A DNA stretch of 64,000 nt, taken from Gnetum montanum (taxonomy: Eukaryota > Streptophyta > Gnetopsida > Gnetales > Gnetaceae). Position 1 is the stretch's first letter; each line of letters opens with the position of its first letter. Where the stretch lies: the NCBI GenBank assembly GCA_015680685.1, contig MNCI01009457.1, forward strand, positions 401,801 to 465,800, in the 5' to 3' direction. Under the pieces are notes generated by a model. The model did no database searches and was not told the origin of the DNA. It saw only the letters and a program-made list of their open reading frames with translations. Of the stretch, positions 54,901 through 64,000 are shown piece by piece. Made by a program: the position numbers and the translations under genes.

Positions 54901-55737
54901 TTTCAACTACGCTGATTACATAACCACATGACAACGGCATCAACACAACAGCAGAATGCACTGTTAAATCATGATATCACCACTTGAACCCCATCTGTCA
55001 AATATTAACCAGCAAACATGAACCCATCCAAGAACTTACCCTACATACTAACCTGCAAATAGTGTTGATGCAAGATGATATAATTCTGACTCAATATGGT
55101 AAAAGAAACAGTGCAAATGTTCATGAATCGCTTAAACTTCATCGTGCACTTTCTACGCCAAAAGCAAGATTCTAGATACCACCAGAGCAAACCCTCCCAG
55201 GAAAAAATAAAATGAAATTGACTAAGGCTAAGATGACGTCTCCAACCATCGTTCACACAGGGAGACAAAATAATAAAAATGCCTTTTATAACGCAATAAA
55301 CCACGCCAATGTCTAGCAATGTCTTTGGTTTTTTTCTTTTTTTTCTTTTTTTAAGTATTCGGGCAAGTATTCAAAGTTCAAACTTTTGCCAACAACTCAA
55401 CAAATGAATGCCCCGGATATATACCTATATTAATGCATACATACAAGATATTCCATGAAATGACCCGCATTATGGCATCAAAAATACGCGTCAAATAGAT
55501 GCACAGGAAGCAGAGTTAAAATATAACAGAAACATGAACCCCTGAATAAACAGCACTTCCAAATTTTATGATTTAAGCATATTTTATGAAAATCAGGTAA
55601 AAGTGTGAACACTTGCGAAAGTCACATAAAGAGAATGACTTCAGTTTTCGAATTCATCCCAGATTGATATCAAACAATAAATTCCCAACAAAATGAATAA
55701 AAAAGGAAGACAGCAAAGCTAAAGTCCTATCTCAAAC
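48936..55737. other. Upstream region or 5' UTR intron, mostly unassigned
   Basis: AT-rich sequence without a recognisable gene. Short frames near 49.5, 50.4, 52.9 and 54.7 kb have no domain. The 50.5-52.3 kb part is less AT-rich and may be a decayed element, but I could not identify motifs or ends. Confidence 0.35.
50270..50440. repeat. Degenerate short tandem repeats
   Basis: Variants of ctctaacgagtaaagtgact recur four times (aactcttgtgagtaaagtca, tactctaacgagtaaagtga, cactctaatgagcaaagtgc, cattctaatgagtgaaggag) at irregular spacing of about 30-60 bases. Confidence 0.6.
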
Positions 55738-55900
55738 CTGAATATGCAGAAATTAAAGCTTCTCCCGAGCTTGGTAAAACCCGATTCAAACCCAGGAGCT
55801 CGAAGCAATCGTTTACACCTCTTGCACCAAAGTTATTGCTTGAATTGAAAATTTGAAACCTCCTGATTTATTCGAGAGACGACGTTAGGAATAATCCAAG
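55738..55900 (-). other. Candidate non-coding first exon of TRM7
   Basis: On the minus strand a less AT-rich stretch reads GAGCTCCTGGGTTTG, TACCAAGCTCGGGAGAAGC and ends TATTCAG followed by GTTTGAGATAGG, a usable donor. It could splice to the acceptor at 48936. This is only a positional guess; the upstream limit and any promoter are unknown. Confidence 0.25.
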
Positions 55901-56971
55901 CTTTCGTAAGACAACAGGAACAGATTAGTATCGATAATCAATGTTAATATTGAAGTTTTTAAAGCATGAAGTAAATTTAATATTCCGAGAGGTTCACGGT
56001 TAGATCTTTTATTTGAATAAAAAAAATTAATCGCATGCCTCTTTGATTTCATCAAGCTTTACACTTTAAAAATGTTTTGTCCTGGATCTCAGAAAGCTTC
56101 TCCAGTTTAGAATCTGTCCAGTTATTATTATTGTTTGCAATGGAGCCAACTAGCAAAAGCCTCCAATATGTTAATTACTTTCTTTGAAATTGACTTTTGT
56201 GTTTGGGTGCTACATTAATAATATTTTCAACATTCTTCCAAAATATGTTGAGTCTTTGACTTTGTAATCATATAACAAATTCTTTATTATAATTTCTTGA
56301 AAATAATAATACTTTTTAATTTTTAATATTTAAAACTTACCGGCCGTAAAAAAAATAGAAAAAAAGGATTATTTTAAAGCCTTTCAAATTTTGTTTTTCA
56401 AAGGGACAATGGAGAACTGCTTCAACATAGGATTCTATGAAAAGAAATGGTTTGCCTAAAAAAAATTGGACAGATTGCAAAAGGAAATATGGAGCATTTT
56501 GAAACCTTCAAAATTTGTTTGGTGAAATAAAAATGAAGAGCAAACAAAAAGGCACATTTACTTTGAAAAGCTACAGAAAGGATTTTTAGGAAAAGATAAT
56601 TGAGGGCTATCCGTAAAGTTTAACGTAAACTTATCGGAAAGCAAAGAAAATTTTTCTATACAAAGCACCTTATAATTTTCGGTTTGTATTTAACCAGGGT
56701 TGCTGCCGGGCAGATGAAATCCGGAAAAGATGAGACACGGTATAGATCCAGCAGAACTTACGGTGATGCAAAGTCGCTTAGGCCATGCACGTAATTTCAT
56801 CGTCCTTAAGCCACAATATAGGTAAGGTTAAAGATAATTTCATAATTTGATTGTTTACATAGTTAGCTGAAGATTTTTTTTAAAAGTGAGAGGTTGTAGT
56901 TTGAGTCATACTTTGAGAAATTTTTTTACCTTAATAATTTTTCTATTATAAGGTCTTTATTTTGGACTATT

Positions 56972-57085
56972 ATTTGGAGTAATGGTAAGGTGGTCATTTC
57001 TCAAGTTGAAAAGTTGAATTCAAACTTAGGCGTAGGCGCCTTGAAAAAGTTAGGCTTTTGCTCATCTACCAACCCTTCCAAGACC
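56972..57085 (+). mobile_element. tRNA-derived SINE-like element, type 2, copy 1
   Basis: GTAATGGTAAGGTGGTCATT resembles box A, and GAATTCAAACTTAGG is a degraded box B. It shares its body and the end tcatctaccaac with the copy at 57549-57660. Confidence 0.55.
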
Positions 57086-57257
57086 CTGGCTCCAAATGCT
57101 TCTTTTTATAATTTTCTACTATAGAATGTTAGTTATATGTTTTGGTGTGAAAAGTTCTCAAATACAAAAGAAATATTGGAAACTAGAAACAAAACTTTTT
57201 AGTATATCCAGGAAATCACAAAAATTTGTTGGACAATTACAAAGCCTCAACATATTG

Positions 57258-57479
57258 TTAAAGAAAGTTGAAAACATCGGTGGTGATATACTGCCATAAG
57301 CAAATAGGATCAATTTGAAAGAAAACAATCAGCAAATTACAATTAATAGTATAATTCATTTGAATGTGAGCCAGAGATGGGCAAAATGAAAAAATATGTT
57401 CTTCATCTTCTATGCTTTGTTTGCATAGTTTGCAAATATGCTCTTCTCTCGGTAAATTGATCCAACAACCACATGACAT
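57258..57479 (-). pseudogene. RT-associated zinc-region fragment of another LINE
   Basis: The minus strand reads LPREEHICKLCKQSIEDEEH and IFSFCPSLAHIQ. The C-x2-C followed by EDEEH-x5-C pattern is common at the C-terminus of non-LTR element ORF2 proteins. Only about 70 codons remain. Confidence 0.4.
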
Positions 57480-57548
57480 GCTTAATCAAGTGAAAAGTAC
57501 CATAAACAACATGGAAAGAAATAACTTTCTAACTTTAGAGATCATCAT

Positions 57549-57660
57549 TTGAAGTGATGGTAAGGTGCTTGTTTCTCAACTCAATGAGTTAGGTTCAAGC
57601 CTGGGCATAGCCACTTAAAGAGGTTAGGCATTCGTTCATCTACCAACTTTTTTAGGACCT
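57549..57660 (+). mobile_element. tRNA-derived SINE-like element, type 2, copy 2
   Basis: GTGATGGTAAGGTGCTTG is box-A-like, and GGTTCAAGCCTGG a good box B. The copy at 56972-57085 is a more decayed relative in the same orientation, 570 bp away. Confidence 0.6.
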
Positions 57661-57742
57661 ATATGTGATTGGGAGGGTGGGGATGTTAAACTCTAAAAAA
57701 TGAATAAATAATATTTAAAAATAAAATTCAAAGTACATCAAT

Positions 57743-57870
57743 GGTTTTGGAGATCCCTTTTTAGGTTTTCATCCTTACAACCAGTCTTGAAAAACCTGCC
57801 TTTAGGAAAGGAACTAGGCCTTACTCTTATTCAAAAGCCCCCTCATGGGTTTTCATTTCTTACTAAAGAG
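57743..57870 (-). mobile_element. tRNA-derived SINE-like element, type 1, copy 2
   Basis: The reverse complement contains GAAAACCCATGAGGGGGC, TTTTGAATAAGAGTAAGGCC and GGATGAAAACC, matching 44247-44325 closely. The box A end is not well preserved here. Confidence 0.5.
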
Positions 57871-58019
57871 TTTTCAAACTTACATTATAATAGTACATGG
57901 CATAAATAAAAGATCTATATTGATGTATCATAAATAAATTTGATACTTCATAATCCAAATCCCATATAAAAATAAACAATAAAAATTATCACTACATCCA
58001 ACAAATATTAGAGCAATGG

Positions 58020-58887
58020 GTGTCCCATACATCCAACCATACAAATCGCAAGTGATGAACAGCCGATAATATACCCTACGTTGACACATGCATGTCGATG
58101 CATGCTAGGATGTGTTGACGCAAGTATGTTGACGTTGATGCAGTCATTACCTATATAAATGTGCACATCCCTCACATTTATGGCACCCTTCGATCTTAGC
58201 CTTAGCTAGATTCTTATAATTTCTTCTTTCAAGAGTTAGAATACTTTCCTTTTAAGTGCGAGCAACATGGATTTATGAGATTGTACAACATTTTATTCGA
58301 GTGCCTATATACCTGTACACATTCGCATGGATGACAATAAAATCAAGATTTTCTATATCCATTGTAACACTTAGACTAGTTTAATTTTACTTTCTACACT
58401 TTTATTTACATGCAATTTACATCTATGTTCTTAAGTAATTAATATTATTATTCTTAAATAATGTGAGTATGACCATTTCGAACATAACATATTAATGCTT
58501 AGTAATCCTAGTAGTTAAGACTTAATGCACTAACCTAGTAGTGTTAATATTAGCTTAGGATGTATATGATAAATGGGAACATATACTCCACGTTAGGCTA
58601 ATTAGTTAAGTAATTCAATTATTAAATCTTCATTTAATCATCTAGAAATTAGGAGAAAAAACAATAAAAAATATTTAAAAATGAATATCTTATGCCTCAA
58701 CCATACTTAACCATACGCATAGTTGAATACAAGTGTGGATTGGGAAGACAACAATTTACAACTACATAATTTACACATTAGTAATATCAACAACTTAGAT
58801 AACTATGTTTATAAAATTCAACTAGATCATGTGTGATCACTTGTGATTTGTATGATTGCAGGGTAGGAACTACCCACTACTCATCAT
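58020..58887 (+). mobile_element. Putative 5' LTR of a plus-strand retrotransposon
   Basis: The segment has CTATATAAAT at 58151-58160 as a TATA box and AATAAAA at 58336-58342 as a poly(A) signal, in LTR order, and ends directly before a primer-site-like sequence at 58888. Limits are approximate, because I did not find a matching 3' LTR. Confidence 0.45.
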
Positions 58888-58905
58888 TGGCACCATTGTT
58901 AAGGA
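58888..58905 (+). promoter_or_regulatory. Degraded primer-binding site (tRNA-Asp type)
   Basis: TGGCACCATTGTTAAGGA matches the common plant gypsy primer site TGGCGCCGTTGCCGGGGA at 12 of 18 positions. All six differences are G-to-A or C-to-T, as expected from deamination of methylated cytosine. Confidence 0.5.
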
Positions 58906-59046
58906 CTTAGTTTAGCTAAGTGCACTAAATATTATTAAAGAGTGAATTCATATAAAATCATTGTAAGGAAAATATAACAATTCATCTTTCAAACAAAATA
59001 ATAATAGAAAAATTATATTAATGCACACTTTCTACACATCACTAAG

Positions 59047-59830
59047 ATGGCTTCTTCTCATAGGAATGAATCTCCACTACATGTCGATAATTCCAATAAG
59101 CAACAGGAGAAGACTAAAAAGGCTACCGGTGAGAAGCCTTAGTAGCTGAGGGTAGTCTATGCCTACTTGGATCCCTATTATTTGGATTTCACATTTATCC
59201 TTCATCAAGATGAGTAATTACTTTGGAGGGATATGGAAGGTAACATTGTGTTACCTCTTAATCGATCTATTCCTGGCATGTTCATTGTCCAACTCATGAG
59301 CCTGGGCATTAAAGTAGCAAGGCCAAAGTACGTGACAATTGATCAAGCCTCCATAGACTATTAGCCTATGAAAGCCCAACTCAAGAAACACAAACACATG
59401 AAGACACACTATGAAGCCTCAAAGGGAAAAAGGATCCCAACACCATTGTTTATGAAATCGTAAAAATAGGACATTGATTTCTTCTCAAGGCTCCCTTAAG
59501 ACATAGATTCTCCTCCTTTTGTTAAGGATGACACCCTTCACCAACGATTATAGTTAACCTTGGAGAACTTTAATTAGAAAAGGATGAAGGTCAAAAGAAA
59601 AATAATATTAAAGGATAGATCTCCTAGTCGTTCATCCAAAGATAAGGAGAAGGACCAGGGCAAGGACCATAGGAGAAGGACTACTAGGCATCATTCTCCT
59701 AGTCCTCCACTTTCACCATCCTCCACATCATCAAATTCTAATAGGAGAAGTCGTGGTAGAGATAAAGAGAGAGGTGATTAAGATCAAGATGGAGATGATA
59801 TGAGATCTCATCGTGATAATGGGAATTGAA
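59047..59830 (+). pseudogene. Degenerate gag-like ORF downstream of the primer site
   Basis: From ATG 59047 (MASSHRNESPLHVDNSNKQQ) one frame can be followed with several stops for about 250 codons. It shows VVYAYLDPYYLDFTFILHQD, IPGMFIVQLMSLGIKVARPK, then a basic Arg/Ser tail (RSPSRSSKDKEKDQGKDHRR) at 59584-59781. Position and basic tail fit a gag remnant of the element with the LTR above, but no named gag domain is recognisable. Confidence 0.4.
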
Positions 59831-60030
59831 AGCATAGACAACTGATGAGTGGCGAGGTACCCCTACACTCAACCATACAAATACGAGCGTTTTCACGTGC
59901 GATCTAGTTGAACTCCACAAACGGACTAGTTGTGGCACCTAGATAGTTAGCCTTAGGTCGCAGTTCATTGTCTTCCCACCTAGACTAGTATTATCTTTGT
60001 CACGTATGGTTTAGTTTAGAGTGAGGTGAA

Positions 60031-60123
60031 TGATTTGGTTCCTAATCTAATGCTACTCCTGAAGGCAATGGGAAANGATGATTTGGTTCCTAATCTAATG
60101 CTACTCCTGAAGGCAATGGGAAA
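60031..60123. repeat. 45-bp duplication around a single n (60076)
   Basis: The 45 bases at 60031-60075 are repeated exactly at 60079-60123 with an n at 60076. The same single-n signature marks the misplaced contig at 12.7-12.9 kb, so this is probably an unmerged contig overlap. Confidence 0.8.
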
Positions 60124-60299
60124 TAAGATTAACTAAGTTAGGAGGAAAGGGTAAGAGAGAGTCTAAACTAGCCTAAATGCGATGAGCATCCGTTCCTTAA
60201 TCATTTGTACACATCTTGGACCTCGTGCATGACTACCACTGGGATTACCAAGCGCATGGCCTAGGTATGCTACTGGGTTACCAAGTAGTCACACTTAAA

Positions 60300-60728
60300 T
60301 GCTCGTGATTAAGTCGTACTCATTCTGCGTTTAACAAGAGATAAGGGTGAGAGAGATTAACTAAGAAAGCAGTAAATAACAAATAAATAATTAATTAATT
60401 AAACTAAGTGAATGCTGCAATGATGAAGTAATCTCGATCTTTATTTCCAGTCATGTGCGTGTCCAAGTACGTCACACTCGAATAAAGGATGCCATACAAT
60501 TACAATCACCACACTACGGGCAAACACTGGAAAATATTCTATCTCTGGAAGGGGAAAACTGCCAGAGCTTCGCTAAGGAAGTAAAAACTAACTCTAGATG
60601 TGAAACAAGGGAGAGCCACCTCTTATTTATAGAACTAGCGGCGGGCTGCAATATCGCATACATGATATCGCAACGAGCATGCGATATCGCATACGCGATA
60701 TCGCGGTCGCCCAAAACGTGACTCATCA
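60300..60728 (-). mobile_element. Putative 3' LTR (U3-R part) of a minus-strand retrotransposon
   Basis: On the minus strand, TGATGAGTCACG at 60728 could be the LTR start. Four ATATCGC repeats follow, then the TATA box TATAAATAAG (60631-60622) and AATAAA (60445-60440). Just upstream, at 60765-60741, is CTCGAGGACGAGTTTTC, a sequence commonly found between the end of pol and the 3' LTR in plant Ty3/gypsy elements. The far end of the LTR is not fixed. Confidence 0.5.
60651..60704 (-). promoter_or_regulatory. Cluster of four ATATCGC repeats with palindromic GCGATATCGC cores
   Basis: On the plus strand ATATCGC starts at 60651, 60665, 60684 and 60698, spacing 14, 19 and 14. The last two are within full GCGATATCGC palindromes. 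They lie 20-73 bases upstream of the minus-strand TATA box, where LTR enhancers are usually found. Confidence 0.55.
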
Positions 60729-60896
60729 TACCTCCATGATTGAATGAAAACTCGTCCTCGAGTTATAGTTATTACACAGTGGATAGGTATGGGATTATTC
60801 GATGGTGGAAATGGGACTATGCCACAGTGTGAAATGAAAACAAAACAAAATAAAGACACAACACAAATGTTCTACATCTACAAAAATGGATGGAAC

Positions 60897-63666
60897 TCAT
60901 GTAGTTCTAGGTGGTGGTGGCTCCTCCATTAGTGCCTTCCCTTTGACATGTGCTCCAAGTTTTGAGGCTTGATGACACTGAAGTATGGCCTGGAGCTTCT
61001 CCTCTTCGGTTCGAGGGTCCTGTGCTGTCCATGCTAATGTTCCAATGTTTGACGGAGTCGACACTTCCCACAGACAGGGTAGTTGCGGAAACATTTGATT
61101 GGCTTTGACATACGAGGCCGCGAACACCCGTCGTTCCTCCTCATAGGCTCTGGCTTTATCTTTGTACTCCTAAAAATCTGCAAGCCATCGAGCCAAGTCT
61201 ATTGTGACACCTTTCTATCCTTGGTAGCTGGCTTTCACCACCTCAAGTTCAGAATTTGCAACTTCCAGTTTCTCCAACAGCTTCTTGCGCTCTACAAATT
61301 CTACTTTGTATTTGGTGTGGGTGGTTTCTACCTACTGCTGAGCTTTCTTCTCGGGTGCCCTGCTATCAACATGGCAAGGTTGGCATATCTCAGGTTTTCC
61401 AACTCCATGTATTCTGTCAAATCCTAAATCTGCAGGTCCCGGCTCTTAACTTCCGCTTGGTGGGCAAAGGCATATGTGTCTAATATGGCCTGCCAGTTAG
61501 TGTGTTGAGCACTGATAGCGTTGATCTGGGCCTTAGCCATATGGATCTCCTTCTCAAGGATTTATTTGTACATCCCTACCTGATCTCGGAAGTGCTCCTT
61601 CAGCTTTTCATGTCGTTTAGCCTCATTTTGCCATGCGCTTATCTCAATAGCTAACTTTTGATGTATGGCACGTACCTCCTCCATCGAGAGGGTTCGATTT
61701 TCTCTGGCTAAACGACTCACGTCTCAGTTGACCTAGATGAATTGTTCTCACAATTGATGGAATTGTTCGTCGAGAACGTTCTTTTGCTTTTCCATGGTGG
61801 TCAACCGGAGGTTGTCTGCAACAAGCTACTTGTTTTCTTCTTGTAAGGCCTTGAGTGCCTTAAGATGCACATGAGTTTGCGCCTGTGCTGCAGAGGCATT
61901 TCAAACAACCTTATCTTTTTCATCAGCCACCCTTTTATTCTCCATGATTAGCTTTGTTAATTTCTCAGTTCTAAAATTATCTAGATGGTCTGCGGGAACA
62001 AATTGTAGAGGGTCCCGCTGTGCTGCTTGTAAGGCCACAAGCTGCTCTTGTAGTTTCTACACTTTTGGTTCCACATGCTTAGCCCTTACTTCTGTGAAGA
62101 CCAGCTTCCCCTTTGTGGAAATGAGGTCTGACTGAATTACCGTAACATCCTAAGGGATGTCAAATAAGGACATCATTACTTGCCCTGTTTGGAGCAATAG
62201 ATCAAGTGCATCCTCATGTTCCGTAGGAGTCATTGAGGTTCCAACCAGAGTTTGAGCATCCCGTGCTCCTGTGAAGTCTACCGGTGGCACAACAGGTACG
62301 TTGAAGGACTCCTTGATGTGGTCAGTGACCACTTTTGCAGCTCCCGCGACATTCTGGTGTTGCATGACCACCACAGTGGCCCTTTCACCAATCTCTAACT
62401 GTACTTGGAAAGATGTCGCGTTCCCTGAGATCTGTTGTGACCATCTACTTTCCCCTCCTCTTGTGTAAATGGATACTTCCCCCCTTGTGCGATCCAACGA
62501 AACAATAGGCTGAATGGTATCATTGATGATGCGGAATAGGTTTGCGTCATCACGACTTCCCCTACTTACCGTCTCAGTGATGGCCCTAAGATGGCTCATT
62601 GACGGTCTATAGTCTTGTGGTGGTGGTGGCTGATCCTGGCCTGTGCTAGGCCCTGCTTCCTGCTATTGGCTGGGACTCGTGCTTGGAGGTTGGCTGGGTC
62701 CTACAAGTTGAGTTGCAATTGGTCCAGCCATCTGTTCTTCTTCTTGTTCTGGTCCCAGCTCTTCACTAGTGCTTTTCCTTGGAGCTGGCACCTTTAGCAA
62801 TTTGGCATATGAAGCAGTTTGGGCTTTTCAGAGGGCATTTTTGGTGTACCCCCGAATACCAGCATGTTGGCAAATCTTTCTGATAAGACAAGGGAAAGGC
62901 AACGCCATCTTCCCTGTCTTTTGTTCCTCGAACCGCCTCAGGATCTTCGTTAAATATAGATGGGGTAGGTTAGCATTAACCTTTCCCATCAACACTGCAC
63001 ATCCTCTAGCTGCATACGTTGATATCCTTTTCAAGCCTTTTGTGGGGAAGAGGTGATATGTTCCAATTTTAAAATAGATCATCTCTTTCGTCGTCAACTC
63101 ACCAAATGTTTTATCTCTGCCATAAGCCTTCTCCAAACAATCCTTTCACACATCGGGGTCTGAACAAGTGGATAATTGAGCAACTTTGGATCCTATATTC
63201 GGAAGGTTTAACACTTCCGAAATGGCCTACGTGGAGAAATCAATTGTCACCCCGCAAATATTGATAGTTGTGCCTTGCTCCCTATTGTGGAAAAATTGGT
63301 ACGTCTCTCCTAGGTACCAGGCACCGCTTTCAGAGAGGATAGGCCATAAGGGAGACCCTATGAGGTGATCCCTAATAGCCTCAAGAGCAAACTTTGCAAA
63401 AGATTCCAAGTTCAATTCCACAATAACTATAGCGAATGTGGACTTCTCATGGATGACCTGAACATAATCTTGGGGCAACGTGAGATGTTGTCCCTGTTTA
63501 GGCACTGCAGTAGTTCCTCCTTTTGCTTGCCCAGACCATCCGGTAGGAGGTTCCTCTTGATGAATGCTGAATGATTGCTCCTCCTGTTCTGCATGTTGTT
63601 CGGCAGGACCTTATCTTCCACCTCTTCGAGATCATTTTCTTCCACCTTGAGTAGGACCTTTCTATT
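60897..63666 (-). pseudogene. Degenerate ORF with gag-like (plant transposon protein) domain and coiled coil
   Basis: Minus-strand reading, with stops often at expected Trp sites, gives FNLESFAKFALEAIRDHLIG-type sequence, GAWYLGETYQFFHNREQGT, INICGVTIDFST, AISEVLNLPNIG, FGELTTKEMIYFKIGTYHLF, PTKGLKRISTYAARGCAVLM, GKVNANLPHLYL and MALPFPCLIRKICQHAGI (63.5-62.85 kb). This resembles the putative plant transposon protein domain (PF20167-like). A 149-codon open part at 62150-62599 follows (NLFRIINDTIQPIVSLDRTR), then a long coiled coil to 60.9 kb (LKALKALQEENK, RHEKLKEHFRDQVG). No protease, RT or integrase is present between the primer-site-like sequence and the 3' LTR. Confidence 0.6.
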
Positions 63667-63684
63667 GTCCACGTTTCGGCGCCA
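63667..63684 (-). promoter_or_regulatory. Primer-binding-site-like sequence of the minus-strand element
   Basis: The minus strand reads TGGCGCCGAAACGTGGAC. The first eight bases equal those of the tRNA-Asp type site TGGCGCCGTTGCCGGGGA. It directly precedes the ORF, where a primer site would be expected; the second half does not match. Confidence 0.4.
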
Positions 63685-64000
63685 TCTACAATCACACGGG
63701 TCAAGCATTAGTAAGGTTGTTTTAGAAATTAAGTTATACCTTACTACTTGCCTTAATTAATGATCTTATTTTATCTCCATGTGACATTGCCCAAAATATT
63801 ATGATAATGAGTCCATCTCACTTAGGTGGTTTCCAATTTTAATATCCTGGTATACCTAGGGATTAAATGATTTTTGGGCATAATTATTCTAAGTATTATA
63901 ACTAATTACCCTAAATGATCTCCTTTGGGAAATGATAAATTCTAGAAAATTTAGGCACTTTTCAGCAAGTGTCCCTTCCCCACGACTAAGCTGAACACTT
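63685..64000 (-). other. Possible end of the 5' LTR, cut by the window edge
   Basis: If the primer-site call is right, this AT-rich sequence is the U5 end of the 5' LTR. I do not see clear identity with 59.8-60.7 kb, so the LTR relationship is unproven. Confidence 0.25.

Overview
The window is nuclear DNA of a seed plant, most consistent with a gymnosperm. One conserved gene is spread over about 45 kb, its introns reach roughly 23 kb, and decayed retrotransposons fill most of the space. The gymnosperm assignment is an inference from intron size and repeat type; no single sequence proves it.

The one clear host gene lies on the minus strand. It is an FtsJ-type tRNA ribose 2'-O-methyltransferase of the TRM7/FTSJ1 group. 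I could place eleven coding exons from the start codon at 48912 to the stop codon at 3438. All splice sites are GT-AG, all phases agree, and the conceptual protein is 307 residues with an intact K28-D123-K163-E198 tetrad. Coding bases are about 2% of the span. One exon (12705-12765) is on the wrong strand in this assembly: a 235-base piece bounded by single n characters at 12683 and 12919 has been placed backwards and partly duplicates exon 7. The last exon has a partial tandem copy just downstream.

The introns hold four related LINEs, named here A1 (13.6-18.5 kb, minus), A2 (19.9-25.7 kb, plus), A3 (27.2-33.3 kb, plus) and A4 (37.5-41.4 kb, plus). A2 is flanked by a 17-bp target-site duplication and sits inside an older minus-strand LINE (family C), split into 25.7-26.3 kb and 18.6-19.9 kb pieces. 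A third LINE family (B) is represented by fragments near 10.7, 42.4 and 44.6 kb. All A copies carry ORF1 and/or ORF2 remnants. After the reverse transcriptase and zinc-knuckle region they share three further modules in fixed order: a gag-like module that resembles the putative plant transposon protein domain, a Glu/Gln/Lys-rich coiled coil, and a DnaJ J-domain-like segment next to the 3' end. The J-like module is the most unusual thing in the window.

Upstream of the gene, 49-56 kb is mostly unassigned AT-rich sequence with a possible non-coding first exon near 55.8 kb. From 58 to 64 kb there are remains of LTR retroelements: a plus-strand LTR with a deaminated tRNA-Asp-type primer site, and a minus-strand element whose interior carries a degenerate ORF with the same gag-like module as the LINEs. 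Small elements include tRNA-derived SINE-like copies, a hAT-type MITE candidate and several local tandem repeats. The first 1.4 kb is a cluster of direct duplications.
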